Source: Hyposmocoma kahamanoa
Lineage: Eukaryota; Arthropoda; Insecta; Lepidoptera; Cosmopterigidae
Length of the DNA: 64,000 bases
Reading direction: 5' to 3'
Assembly (NCBI RefSeq): GCF_003589595.1
Contig: NW_020653945.1
Coordinates: forward strand, 4,451,026 to 4,515,025
Both the position numbers and the translations under genes were made by a program. Each line of letters starts with the position of its first letter. Position 1 is the first letter of the stretch. Under the pieces are notes generated by a model. The model saw only the letters and a list, made by a program, of their open reading frames with translations. It was not told the origin of the DNA and searched no databases. Shown one piece after another: positions 41,925 to 53,490 of the stretch.

Positions 41925-43080
41925 GATTTTTTATTGTGGATTCTATTGACCTAGCCTTTTTAGACCACATCCATACCCTGCGGCAGGTTATACAGAAGAT
42001 CGAGGAGTATAACCGGCCACTTTGCTTAGCGTTAGTGGATTATGAAAAGGCCTTTGATTCGATCGAGACCTTGGCGGTGCTGCAGTCTGTCCAATGGTGC
42101 CAAGTAGACTATAGGTATATCGAGGTGCTAAGGTACTTATACAAAAACGCCACTATGTCAGTCCGATACAGGGTCATAGCTCTAATCCTATCCAACTGCA
42201 ACGAGGCGCGAGACAGGGAGATGTGATATCTCTGAAACTGTTCACTGCTGCGTTGGAGGATATTTTCAAGCTGGAAAGGACTTGGCATCAACAATGGCGA
42301 GTATCTAACACACCTTCGATTTGCCGATGATGTAGTTCTTATGGCTGAGACCTTGGGAGACCTGAACACAATACTCGAAGATCTCAGTAGTGTTTCCCAA
42401 AGAGTGGGTCTTAAGATGAACATGGACAAGACGAAAATCATGTCGAATGTCCATGTTGTATCCGCTCCAGTTAACATTGGGACCATTACGCTCGAAGTTG
42501 TTGACCATTATGTGTACCTGGGGCAGACAGTCCAGTTAGGTAAGTCCAACTGTGAGAAAGAGATCTCTCGTCGAATCCAGCTCGGATGGGTAGCGTTCGG
42601 GAAACTGCAAAAAATCTTAGCGTCCAAATTACCTCAGTGTCTCAAGACGAAAGTCTTTGACCAGTGCGTGTTGCCAGTGATTACATATGTGGTCATAACG
42701 TGGTCCCTCACTACGGGCCTCGTAAGAAGACTCAAGGTCACTCAGCGGGCAATGCAGAGAGCGATGTTCGGTATTTCCCTACATGATAGAATCAGAAATC
42801 AGGAAATCCGTAGGAGAACTAAGGTAACCGACATAGCTCGAAGAATTGCTCCGCTGAAGTGGCAGTGGGCGGGGTACATAGCTAGGAGAACCGATGGCCA
42901 TTGGAGCTAAAAGGTTCTTCAATGGCGACCGCGCACCGGACGACGCTCCATGGATAGCCCCCCCACCAGGTCGACAGACGAATCTGGTAAAGGTCGCAGG
43001 AAGCCGATGGATGCGGGCAGCGCAGGACCGATGCCCAGCAGTGGGCGTCGTATGGCTGAATGATAATGATGATAAGCCTT
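41925..43080 (+). pseudogene. RTE-type LINE, 5'-truncated, RT core and C-terminus
   Basis: The sequence encodes most of the reverse transcriptase half of an RTE ORF2. In order: 'LDHIHTLRQVIQKIEEYNRP', then 'LALVDYEKAFDSIE' (RT motif with the first catalytic Asp). A changed frame then gives 'PIQLQRGARQGDVIS'. 'HLRFADDVVLMAE' at 42311-42349 holds the catalytic FADD box. 'RVGLKMNMDKTKIM', 'DHYVYLGQTVQL' and 'RTKVTDIARRIAPLKWQWAG' follow. At least three breaks are seen: near 42180, near 42270, and a stop after DGHWS at 42908; frames also change at the end. The endonuclease half is absent. The 3' end is a TGATGATGA-like run (aatgataatgatgataag), characteristic of RTE. Few lesions suggest moderate age. 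Confidence 0.92.
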
Positions 43081-43644
43081 TTTAAAAGCAGATGAAGATA
43101 TCGTATACAATTCGTAACTTTAACTCTCACTTAATACACTCTTTTGTTGCAACAAATGTTTTGAAAACAATTTGACATTAATTTTAGTCGAAAATCAACC
43201 GTCCGAGTGGGTAGTAGAGCCCAAAACGTTTATACAATGTGTACAAAGATGAAACTACATAACTCATCTGTGCTGTAAAATATGCCAAATATTTACAACA
43301 GGGCCGCGCTACACTTCATGTTTTGCTATTCTTATTTATAACATTATATCTTTTAAAGTTTACTTTGTATTTTAATACTGTGCAGACTTAGCAAATATTT
43401 TTATAAACACATTTGTTTTCAAGTCAATCCTTTTGTTTACCAGCTCTCCGCAGATTGATTCCTGTTAAAATCTATTAAGGGAAATAACAAATTACTAGGA
43501 ATTAATTACTAGAATTAACTACTTAATGGAAATAACAAACAGGAAATTAACATTAGGTTGTAGCTATGCCAGACTATGGCTACGTTTATCTGGCTTAAAA
43601 AGTTTTCGTGAATCTTCTACTTCTCTTTTTTATTAGAAAATAAG
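43081..43644. other. Unassigned AT-rich DNA
   Basis: Nothing supported. Confidence 0.55.
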
Positions 43645-43830
43645 TTAGGCCTCCATATCACCTGATGGAAAGTGACAATGAAGTCGACAATGGAGCATGC
43701 ACACTTAAATAATGCCTATTCACTCTCGCCTTGAAAAGGCGCAAATTATAGCTTTCACGGTATAAGTTTGTAGGCAGGGAATTCCATTCCCTGTACAATG
43801 CTGGCGCAGGTGATAAATCTAATGGCTCGG
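43645..43830 (-). pseudogene. LINE C-terminus and 3' end, copy 2
   Basis: Minus-strand match to 29700-29890: 'gggaatggaattccctgcct' through 'tcaaggcgagagtgaatagg' to 'catcaggtgatatggaggcc'. Upstream coding sequence is missing. Confidence 0.75.
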
Positions 43831-43993
43831 TCTGCCCCTACCTTTCACAGTGCTTGGTCTAGCATCTGTTTGCGATTTCGAAGTGTGGGTACACCCGCTC
43901 GTAACCGCCTCGGCGTCGCCTCCCAGTGAAAAGGAAGATACCAAGACTCGCGCCTACACTCTGAATGAGCCTATAGGGCTATATAGGCCTATA

Positions 43994-44240
43994 GAGCCTA
44001 TACGCATAAACACGATACGACGTCGCGTCGGCAAACAAGCCGTGTTTTGTAACGCTTTACATATTATAACAAATGAATGCGGCATCGGGGAGTACACTGT
44101 GAGTTTCTACGATACGACATCATGCCGCGCGTCGTGACACGTTGCGATGTGTGATGTGAATTTTTACGTTGCTTGTCGTAGATTTCCACGATGCGACGTC
44201 TCAGCGTGAAACGTCGTATCGTGTTTATGTGTAAGAGCCC
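43994..44240. mobile_element. 247-bp MITE related to the Harbinger group
   Basis: Ends gagcctatacgcataaacac and, from the right, gggctcttacacataaacac continue together into gatacgacg. The flanking triplet is ATA on both sides. Inside are several cgatacgacat/cgatgcgacgt motifs like those in the MITEs at 15700 and 23627. An open frame across it (43850-44137) looks accidental. Confidence 0.65.
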
Positions 44241-44459
44241 ATAGAGGCGAAGCCGCGTCTACGACTACTCCATCTGTTTTCATCTTGATGCTGTCCTTGA
44301 GATGTTTCCTATTTTTACTGTTTTTATAATTTGCAAACCAAAAGTAGATTATTTTACAAGAAAAAACAAAGAAGTTTAAAAAGTAACTATGAAGCTGCTT
44401 CGCTAACATTGTACCATAACTTGTAATGATTGAGAACACATAAAAATTACTAAACACGT

Positions 44460-44975
44460 ACCCCAGACTGTCACCGGGGGAGATGCGGGAAAGATTGTTT
44501 TGCTAGATCAAATGGTTTAGGAATTTACTATTAAATACCGGTCTAACAAAAACTATACGATATGCCTAAGGATATTATCTAAAGAACGTGCTAATTCGTT
44601 ACAGGATAGGTTATACTTTACCCGATCTTATAAAATCCCGAAAACAGGCCATAATAAAAGTCTGAAACGAATTATTTAAGAATAAAACATCTAACTTTGC
44701 ACATAATTTCTACATGGAGATATTTCTCTTTAAAATACTACAGAGAACCTGCTAAATTTTTGTTTTCATCTGAAGCGCTGTTAGTTATTAAATTCACATT
44801 TATCCCAAAATTGGTAAATTGCCCAGCGGTTTAACGCCACCTGCTGCCCCGTCAGTCGCCATCGGGTGCTTGTCAACGTCGGTACTGTGTCAAACTATAT
44901 CAATTAATTTTTAGCGCGTGGATTGCGGGATACGAGTGGCGGGCCCTCACATCTCACCTCCTAAAATCTAGGTTC
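44460..44975 (-). repeat. Two-copy ~510-bp repeat, copy 2
   Basis: Reverse complement of 30460-30972 over its whole length. At the end that is 3' in copy 1, both contain 'cctaaaccatt.gatctagca' and a 'cccgg' or 'tccgg' block, so the boundaries agree. Confidence 0.8.
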
Positions 44976-46917
44976 GCTTTCAAATACCACGCCTTAACAT
45001 TACAATTGCGTTGCAAGCTGTGAAGCAAATGATCTTTAGTCTCTGGCTTTACCAAGCCTCGAATTAAGTGAGTAGACTTTGTTTTAATAATGAAATGGTA
45101 TATTACACATGATTATTATATTATAACAACCGGGGGAGCACCACCTTAGGGATCAAACTTGTTTATGCGTCGCAACTACATCTGTAACAACAGAAACTAT
45201 AATCCAGCAAGCTGTTTTGTTCTCACAGGCGGTTCTGATAGCTTGGTCGTTACCGTACACACTATCGCCATCCAATACCACGCAGATCTGATTCCTGTCG
45301 TACAAGTACTGATTCGAAACCCGGGCGTCTTGTATTCCGCACGATTGATCTGTCTCCATCGCTCAGCTTGGCAGGTGTCCGTTGGATAGCTTGACGTTGT
45401 TAAATAGTGCCGCACCCAGCGATATCACTGTCTTCCAATCAAATTTCTCTTTCATCATAACGTTGATTTCTGTAGCAAGAATAACGATTTGTCATTGGAA
45501 AGAAACGATAAAATTACGCTCTTCAATTTCTGTACGTGCAGTTACTGCATCGCGTTTGCATCGCTGCTATAAGTCGCCATGTGTAATCGCTCTTAGGTGT
45601 TAGGCGCGTGTTATCTTCAGTTATTTTTCGCATTTTCAGTATAATAATCTGAAATATATACGATCGTACTATGTAAATCCACTATAATACACTTCATTTA
45701 CAATTCATTCATCACAAATAAAAAAATCATACAAAACATGAATTAATGCATTGCAACATACACTACGTTGTTTTCCTATGCATTGCTAAATTCGTCGGCG
45801 GTAGTCTTTCTTCGCTTGTAGGTAGGTAGGTATTTAGGTAGGTACGTACGTATGTTTGTGTGTGTAACTGGCGTTAATGGTGTGTTTGATATAATGAGGA
45901 TGGTGCGCTGGTAAATGAATGGACAATTGTTTGTTTGTATGTGGATGCGACTGTGCGAATGAAACCGGTTAATAAATTAAATAGTGTCTTCTTTTTCTAA
46001 GGAAACAAATAATATGTAATGAATATACATATTACAATACTTATCTCTATAATCTCTTCGCGAGAAAAGATATTTTAAATTGGCGTAATTTGTTTTAGAC
46101 CAGCTGAGCACATCCATCGATCTTAAGACTCTCAAATGTTCAAAATAACAAGACGGACCCTTACTACGAATAAATTTCTTCCGCTGACAACAAAGGTGAA
46201 TGCGGCATTTGAGGGGTAAAATTTATCAAATAATTGTACGTATCTACGTCTACATATACGTTTTAATATCAATAATAACTGTCTGTCAATGGATAACTGA
46301 CTGTGGTATTGATAGACTAGAAATACCATCGCATAATAAGACGTAAAGGGCACTTATAGTATCGCATTATTAAAAAAAAAGCTTTATTATTAAACTCACA
46401 AAAGAAAAAAACAAAGGAAGTGGCCCTAAGCCTCAATTACTATTAGAACCGATGTTGCCAATAGTCACACATTCTTAATTTGAACACTACAATATTGATA
46501 TTGATTGGTCGTAGTTTCAAATTTAACAAGAAATAACAAATTGTGGATTATTAATATAATTTAAACTTTACCCTGTTGGCATATGGTTGAAAGTTCAATA
46601 CCACCAATACCTAATGTTACAAGTTACGACGTGTTGATATTATATTGAAACTTCAATCAATGTGCTGCCATCTAGCGGTTAATTGCTAAACACGACGAAT
46701 TGTAGTAATTAATTCAGTTCTCCAAACAAGAAGCTCCAAAGAAGAAATCATATTACAGGAGTATAAGCTTTACTTTCGTTTCCTGTAACAAAAAAATTTC
46801 GATAAACAGAAATACCACCACGGGTAATATTTTTGGTGTTGCTATCATTTTTGCACTCCAAAACAGCGCAATACAGGGCAATTTTCTAGGATTTTTGAGA
46901 ATTTGCTCGAAAGAATG
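44976..46917. other. Unassigned; solo MITE end and GTAG microsatellite
   Basis: 45555-45592 matches the end of the 39500 MITE family (minus strand: gagcgattacacatggcgac), with TTA outside at 45593-45595. No partner end was found. A GTAG-like microsatellite lies at 45818-45850. No gene supported; the frames around 45159-45415 have no motif I recognise. Confidence 0.5.
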
Positions 46918-46925
46918 ACACAACC

Positions 46926-47540
46926 CTTAGAATAATAACGCATAGAACATTAACTTACAAATAAATGGACGACGGGTCTAATACAAAAACCACGAAAAAA
47001 ATGTCCCAAGTCAACCTATTCGAAATTTAAATTGTAATGTCATCGCAGTATCGCGCTGTCAGTAGAACAAATGAAGACTACAGCGGAGTTTGGCGCACTG
47101 TATACGATTTTAGCGCCTTACAAGTGCGGACATTTTTTAGCGCAGACCCGACGTCCATATAATTGTAAGTCAATGGCATAGAATGATAGTTTCATATCAA
47201 ACGAACTGTCACAAGTGACGCAAAAATCAAATTCATGCAGGCTAGTTTTAGTAGTACGTTAATTTTCGATTTTAGTGAATATTTATATAAATATACAAGT
47301 TGAAACGCGTTACTTCCTTGTGGAATGTGATGTTAGTATCTATTTTATGTTTGTTTGACGTATTTTTACACTCACTTACCGCACATTTCGTCATTTTTAG
47401 CTAAAATTCTTAAGCTGTTCGCCGTGCAAGTTGACCTAGAGCACTGAAGGCCCGCCCGCTCGTGTAAGCCCATTGGGCGCGCTTCAATTTGCTTCATTTA
47501 GCGTGTGCGGACTAGGTTTCTATGCGTTATTATTCTAAAG
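46926..47540 (-). mobile_element. P-superfamily-like non-autonomous element with THAP-like frame, copy 1 (615 bp)
   Basis: The left end is CTTAGAATAATAACGCATAG and the right end, inward, is the same with one extra T (CTTTAGAATAATAACGCATA). The 8-mer acacaacc is exactly duplicated at 46918-46925 and 47541-47548. On the minus strand, 146 bp inside the right end, begins a THAP-like reading frame. An 8-bp duplication plus a THAP start is the P-element signature; hAT elements also make 8-bp duplications but do not carry THAP and usually begin CAG/TAG. No catalytic region is present, so mobility would depend on another copy. Confidence 0.75.
47272..47394 (-). CDS. Short THAP-like open frame, 40 residues
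   Basis: Reads M-T-K-C-A-V-S-E-C-K-N-T-S-N-K, then 'HKIDTNITFHKEVTRFNLY', ending I-N-I-H and a stop. Cys4 and Cys9, K-N at 10-11 and I-T-F-H at 22-25 align with the frame at 24193 with a one-residue offset. Both fit the start of a THAP C2CH zinc finger, a DNA-binding domain found at the N-terminus of P-element transposases. The second half of the finger (C-x2-H) is absent. A gt dinucleotide right after F-H-K-E ('gaagtaacg') could be an old splice donor. It may be untranslated debris; the function is inference. Confidence 0.5.
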   Translation of the reverse strand: MTKCAVSECKNTSNKHKIDTNITFHKEVTRFNLYIYINIH

Positions 47541-48506
47541 ACACAACCATACCATACAAAGCGAAAATGGCGGACTGAACACAGATAGGTCTTTCGAGAC
47601 TAGTCAGCACGCGTTAGACGCTAACTAAAAACCACTTCTAACAGTAGATACAGATTCATTGTTCTGTGATTAGATACGTCTTTTTGCTTTCATACATACA
47701 TAAACATAGAAATAGTCCTAAAGCTTTACCTGACCACCTTAATGCGATTTCGCGTCTATAAATGTAATGGTTTACTTATAGGCAGATCGCAATGACGCGC
47801 TTACAGCTTATCAGTTACACATATCGGCTTTCATTTGTTCTGGTTCTTACAATAGGCGCAGAAGGCGGGAAATTACCATGCGTCACTTTGACATATTACG
47901 CAATTGGCGCTTGTAGTAAAATTTTTCGTCTTTTGGGACAGGCATAAGGCGTCTAAATGTCCATACAGCCAGATCTTAGATTGTAAATTTTCTTCAATCA
48001 TCAATAGTTCAATTTTTCTGAGAAAATGATAATTTGCTAGGGCGGGATTTTGTATTTACAGTTTTTACACAAATAAATGCTTAGATTAAGTTTTATTGTT
48101 TGAATGTTTTAGTTATTTGTTACCTGTTTAAGCTGATGGCTCTAAAGCCAATGCTCAATAAATCAATAATAAATTGATTAATCAATTTTCTGATGTTTTG
48201 TCGCGGGATATCGATATATCTTTCGCAACTGGCGTTCGAAAGTCTATTTTAAATGTTCTTTTTTAATTTGTTGTTTTTTAAATTCTTTCCGTTAAGAAAA
48301 GGCAAAGGCAAAGCACCATACAGCCCAGTCTTGGTGAATTTTTCTTTCATATAGTTTATTTTTTAAATACATTTTTGTTGTCTCTGTTTGTTATATTTTT
48401 TGTTCCGAGCTTTACGCGGTTAGCGTTTTAACCACTGACAAGGTATTTGAATTTTTTCTTTAAAACGCAAAAGTTATAACATAAAAGAACATTTCGAAAC
48501 GGGATT

Positions 48507-48508
<2 letters not shown>

Positions 48509-48537
<29 letters not shown>
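48509..48537. repeat. (GA)n microsatellite
   Basis: About 14 uninterrupted AG units. Confidence 0.97.
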
Positions 48538-48541
<4 letters not shown>

Positions 48542-48617
48542 AAAAAGATCAGGCGAGGAAATATGAGATATATGTAAACAGTTACAAGAAATGAAACTAG
48601 CTTTCCGATATAAAGCG

Positions 48618-48715
48618 CATATATTTGGGTTAAAAAAACTGTCAACCGTGAGCACCATCATGTTTCGGGACCTTTAAAGAGCCCGAAACGTTGGTTTGTT
48701 TGAAAAAACAAATAT
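48618..48715 (-). repeat. Relative of the 128-bp insert at 16131
   Basis: On the minus strand it reads 'tatatttgttttttcaaaca' and then 'caacgtttcgggctctttaa', as in the insert. A second, inverted 'gtttcgggacctttaaagag' makes the core self-complementary. Confidence 0.65.
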
Positions 48716-49447
48716 ACCCGAAAAATAGGCACTGGCCTCTACTATGAGTTTACAGTGACAGTGAAATGTTGTTTCTTCTTGTGACCGGGCATAATTTGGC
48801 ATACAAAATTGTGAAGTAATTTACGCGGTCGCCAGTGACAACTGTCACAATAAACTCGTCATAGAGGCACAATTCAAGAACACAGTGACGCGTTTCAGGA
48901 GATTCTTTTAATTGGCAAAAATACGACATTCTGTTTTTGACACTCGTTAAAGTTTTGTGTATAGAACTCCGTTGAAGTTTTTCAGTTCAGTTCAGCGAGT
49001 ACCATAGACAATAGAATTAAAAAGAGCGCCTTTGTAATATTTTTTATGAAATTATATTTATCAGATTAAAGTACAGAAGTAGAAATTTTCGCGACGCCGA
49101 ATTTACGCCGGTCAAGTTCATCGCAGGGATTCATATTGTCGTTGGTCATTTGAAAAGCAACTATTCTACAGACCAATATCACCCGTCTCTCAATATCAAT
49201 AGAGCAGCTATATTTTACTATATATATATTTATATGACAGACCCTAAGTGCATTGGAAAGTTTGCGAAGCTGCAATACGGGGTTCAATACTAGTGAGAGC
49301 AAACACTTGTCTCTGACGCCTATATTACGTGACTTAGGCGGGTTTGACTACAACACCAACGCAGAGGCTATACTTAGGTGTACAAACACATACGCAGATA
49401 TATAGATGTTTTAGATAGATAGATAGTTTATTTGCTACAGTACATTG

Positions 49448-49732
49448 TAGTAGCAATACAGCTCTTTGTGGCAGACGTCTAAGGAAATACTGTCACCTTA
49501 CCTATTTCTACCATTAAGCAGTAATGCAAGCATTTTTTAAAGGGTAAGTTGTGAAATTACAGGCACATGTGACTTGGCAACTTATGTCTCAGGGTGACGG
49601 GCACAGTGGCAGTGCCCCTTAGATCTTTGTGTTTTAAAGCTCTAATTGGCACTGCAACTGTTGTGGACGGGCGTGTCACTTACCACCAGGCGAACGACTC
49701 GTTCGTCTCGCCACTTAATTTCATAAAAAAAC
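49448..49732 (+). repeat. Rep-A copy, near full length
   Basis: From 'tagcaatacagctctttgtg' to 'tttcataaaaaaacatt', with a small deletion around 'agcattttttaaagggtaag'. Confidence 0.88.
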
Positions 49733-51659
49733 ATTAGAGACAAGCTTATGACATAGGCACAATGGTAGAAATATAAAAGACGAGTCTAGGTTTGCGGGTA
49801 TGGTCTGGAGAAGAGATGGGAAAAACTGGTTTATTACACTGGTACATTTTAAACGTTATCACGTTATACGTTTATAAAAAAGCGTGCTTATAAAAGGACA
49901 CTTAAACGCATTGACTATTTAAACGCTTTTTACTTTGTAGATTACAAAATCGTTTAGAAAAACGTTAAAGCCCGTAGAAATATCGGGAAAATAAAAAGAA
50001 GTCATACCGTGGTAAGAAACCTGATACTAGTGATAATCATTTAAAGCCCGTAGACTTTATGTTAAAAAAAGCTTGCAACATTGTCTTGACAGCAAAAAGG
50101 TTTTAAGATCACTAAGTTTAATTGTAAAACACGAGTTTTATTATTATTTACAACATTATTATTCAAATTGTCGCATCAATTTGTTTAGAAAACGTAAATG
50201 GCTGGACTTGTCACTTAAGCACGATGTATAAAATTAAATTGTTGAATATTGAACTGAGTATAAATATGAACGCTTACAACTTAAAATTGTAAGTGTACTG
50301 GTGTGTTTATATTAAAAACCATACGTTATAAAGTGCTTTTCGTTTGAACGTTCTTCTCTAGTCTGGAGCGTTTCATTGTGTCGAGGAGTAGAGTTAAGTG
50401 TAGTGTGCTGTGTCAGCAAAAAGCATTTTGTTATACTCATCAAAACTACGGCGCTGATGATACTGCCAGATCCTAAGGTGAAGCGGTAAAAAAAATTCAG
50501 AATAGAAAATCAAAACGGCTTATACACGTGAGTAGGCTTTTTTATAAGCTTAATAGATTCAGGCGGTACCACAAAATAGAAGCAAATTAATTTGCTACTC
50601 CGCGAACCCACAGGGGAGGTCCAATCGTGCAACTAAACCAAAGAAGATAAAATAAATAACACAAGGCCAACTACAGTTACAGTGACTACCACCAAAAATA
50701 TACCTGACACGTGTTTCGCCTCTCTATGAGGCATCCTCAGGGGTTGTTGATTGTTGGACACTCGGCCGAAGAATGAGCCCGCCCAAAACGGTTTGTCATT
50801 TGTATATATTTTTTAAACATTTATTTGTTAATGTTTTCCGTATGCGTTCTATTATTATTCATCAGATTGCGATAAAACTTTCGTGGGTTTCGTATCTTAT
50901 AAAAAAATTATAAACTATTACGACGCCTACTATTACTACTATATGGGCAGAACCGGTTTACTGTAAGAATGGGGTTAAACCCATATGATCATTGCGGTCT
51001 ATTTGCATTGCTACGGAACGAAATACAGAATAAACTCTATATAAATTGTGTACGTACAAACTAGGGGATTCTTCGTCCGACATCCGTCCGAAATAATTAC
51101 TGTCAAATAAGTAATACTCGACTAAATTTGAAGACGCATGATGCAAATGAAGATTCATACTTGACATTGTTTCTTGATTTGGTCGATTATTTGACCGTAA
51201 TTGTTTCGGACGGAAAACGGGAGCCCGAAAGATATGAGCCAAAAGCAGTCCATTATCGCGTAGTCTGAAACATGCCGTATTTAGTTTATACTTTACACAA
51301 TTGACATACAGTCCATTATGCTTTGTATAGTGAATGTCTGTTGCAAAAATCCAATTACGTTAAAACTTCCGGAAGTTGCCCATGCCCACGAAGTCTGAAG
51401 AACTATGTAGATCCAATTCTGATTCCAACAAGCGGGCCCAATATGGGTTGCGGATTTTATACATTATCAGTTTCATTACAATGTAGGTATGATTACAAAA
51501 ATAATCATTAAAGACTACCTAAATTATGTTATTTGCCAAAAAATCTCTTTTCCCTGAAGTATCGTAATAAGTATCGGGAAAACGACGCGCTGCGAAGGAC
51601 CAGTTCTTTCTGTATAATATTTTCAGAAATAATATTGACTCCAGCTTTTTGTTACATAA
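49733..51659. other. Mostly unassigned; repeat at 50655-50790
   Basis: 50655-50790 contains 'tttcgcctctctatgaggca' then tcctcagg, repeated at 60640-60735. The frames at 50958-51242 and 51323-51511 have no recognisable motif. Confidence 0.5.
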
Positions 51660-52047
51660 TATTAATTTGAGATTAGCCGTGGGGCGACGGCTTAAGAATA
51701 CATTGTCGCCTCCCCATACATGCCCGTGGGGGTCGTAAGAGGCGACCGAGGGCGTCACAAGTGTCCATCTGCTTAGCATTGTGGTAGGCTCTGTGCCGAC
51801 TGGATAGCGACCACAGTACACACGGCGGAAAACCCTCCACAGTGAAACGCTTTTGCGAATCGCGTTCAGGGATCAGTTGGTGTACATCCAGTGCATTTGG
51901 CCAGACCGGCAAAATGATAGTGACGGAGTGAAGATATTTGTGTTTTCCATCCGTTACTCTCATCTCTGGACTGTATTCGCACTTTCCATCAGGCGCGGTG
52001 CAGTCATTTTGTCGAGTCGCAACAAAAAAAAAAAAAAAAAAAAAAAA
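51660..52047 (+). mobile_element. Retroposon with 24-base poly(A) tail
   Basis: A GC-rich sequence starting about 'agccgtggggcgacggctta' with 'atgcccgtgggggtcgtaag' then aggcgacc, a block I associate with lepidopteran LINE/SINE 3' regions. It ends in 24 consecutive A (52024-52047). The flanks 'gagatt' before and 'gagatg' after are at best a weak duplication. A long clean A-tail suggests relatively recent retroposition. The source element is not identified. The minus-strand open frame across it is chance, including a phenylalanine run from the A-tail. Confidence 0.7.
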
Positions 52048-52734
52048 GAGATGTCTGTTTTGATGTGTATTTTGTGTGCCTGCTTGTAACACTAAATATT
52101 TAAGTAACGCTTTCTTGCTTAGAGCTTGTAATGCGTACAATAAGAACCATTTAGATACAGATATATTTTATTTGTCCTGTCCTAAATTTGTATAGTCCAT
52201 TTATGAACAATAATTTACGTTATTTGTTTTTTGGTTTATTTCTTTTTATGTTTCTGTTTCTTATTTTGTTTGTGTTTAAAAAAAAGGAAGTAGTTTTTCG
52301 TTCTTTTTTAAGTTATGTTTATCAGTGGAAACTTTGCTGGTTTAAGTGATAATTTTTTTGTACTATAATCTTGTAAACAAAGTAAAAACTTTGTTTCCCA
52401 AATAATAAAGTAAAAATAAATAAATAAATAAAAATAATCTCAAACGTTTAAAACCTCGTTGTCAGTAAAGGCTTCACGTAGCTATTTCAAAACTTGTTTA
52501 AATAAGTTGATAGTTGCCATGTTCAAAGTTTACTCCATATCAACCAAGACCTTGAAACTTGGAGAACAGTTCACAATAGCAAAGTTTCTGACTGACTTGT
52601 AATTAAACAGGTGGATACCCGTACTATTCCATAGACTATAGAAGTAATTATACCTACGTGTAGTTTTATAATATATTATATATGCCAAGTACCTCGTTGT
52701 CGCATATTTTTATGTATATTTTTCTATTATACCA
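52048..52734. other. Unassigned AT-rich DNA
   Basis: 'aataataaagtaaaaataaataaataaa'-type sequence near 52400, given here only as AATAAA-rich, could be a polyadenylation region of an old retroelement. No frame supports it. Confidence 0.45.
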
Positions 52735-52950
52735 AGAGTTTTAAATCGCAAAGATCTTTGGGGCACTATCACCGCGTTCGTCACCTTGAGATATAAATTG
52801 ACAAGTTCCATGTGCCTGTAATTTTACCATCACCCTTACCCTTCCAAACCGGAACGCAATAATGCTCATGTTACTGCTTGGCGGCATAAATAAGTAAGAG
52901 CAGAACTTCCCTGGACGATCTCTTTCACAAAGAGTTCTACCGCTACTCTA
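52735..52950 (-). repeat. Rep-A copy, tail end missing
   Basis: From 'aagagttttaaatcgcaaag' to 'ctttcacaaagagttctacc' on the minus strand. Confidence 0.88.
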
Positions 52951-53007
52951 CTACTACTCCTACTAATAGGATGTTGGTTTTTCTTAAAAAAAACTAAATA
53001 GATTATA

Positions 53008-53310
53008 TCCAACTAAGCCACGGAACGAACCAGCGGACCTCTCGAATTTTTCTATGTGCTTTGTTTGTCGGATCTTTGTATATGATTTGATTCAATGACT
53101 TTTTAGCCGTAGCGCCATTTATGAGAAATCTATGAAAGTATTTCGTCACCCAGTTAGGTAACTTTACAGCTACCGGTCCTGGCTTGAGATGTCGCTGTTT
53201 AATTGTAATTAAATTTGTATTGAGTTGACATACCATTATTTTTTCTGAAATTACTCTACTAGTTTATTTTAATTATTAATACAAAGATCGAACGCTCAGA
53301 AAAGATTATG
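53008..53310 (-). repeat. tRep-B copy 7, permuted and truncated
   Basis: Minus-strand order: tail motif (gcgttcgatctttgtattaa), head (aactagtagagtaatttcag), body (ataaatggcgctacggctaa), then the tRNA-like A box (ggttcgttccgtggcttagt), where it stops at 53008. It begins with the tail and ends in the tRNA-like region, a different breakpoint from copies 2 and 8. Confidence 0.85.
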
Positions 53311-53490
53311 TTCTATTGGAATTATACAGGTGGCTGACGAGTGACAGTACATTTATATTTTACTTATAGGTCTCTATCTAACAATAACTCTTCTATTGAG
53401 AAGTAAATTTTTGTTTGCTTTTAAATGTGGAATATTTGTCATCAGTTTTTAATAATAATATGTCTGGTATTTTAGGTAGCCTGCTACATA

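Larger units (their letters stand above)
47549..49440. other. Mostly unassigned; microsatellites
   Basis: Contains a GA microsatellite (48509-48537), a GATA tract (49413-49427) and the repeat at 48618-48715. No gene supported. Confidence 0.5.

Noticed and set aside
43850..44137. 95-residue open frame as a gene
   Set aside because: It spans the end of a MITE and its flank and has no motif.
45153..45415. Overlapping short frames on both strands
   Set aside because: No similarity to any domain I know, no conserved second copy and no splice support.
46926..47540. hAT rather than P superfamily for the 8-bp-duplicating element
   Set aside because: hAT ends usually start CAG/TAG and hAT proteins lack THAP; the internal THAP-like start favours P. 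It remains possible if the frame is accidental.
51673..52140. 155-residue minus-strand frame with a phenylalanine run
   Set aside because: The run is the complement of the poly(A) tail; the frame crosses a retroposon backwards.
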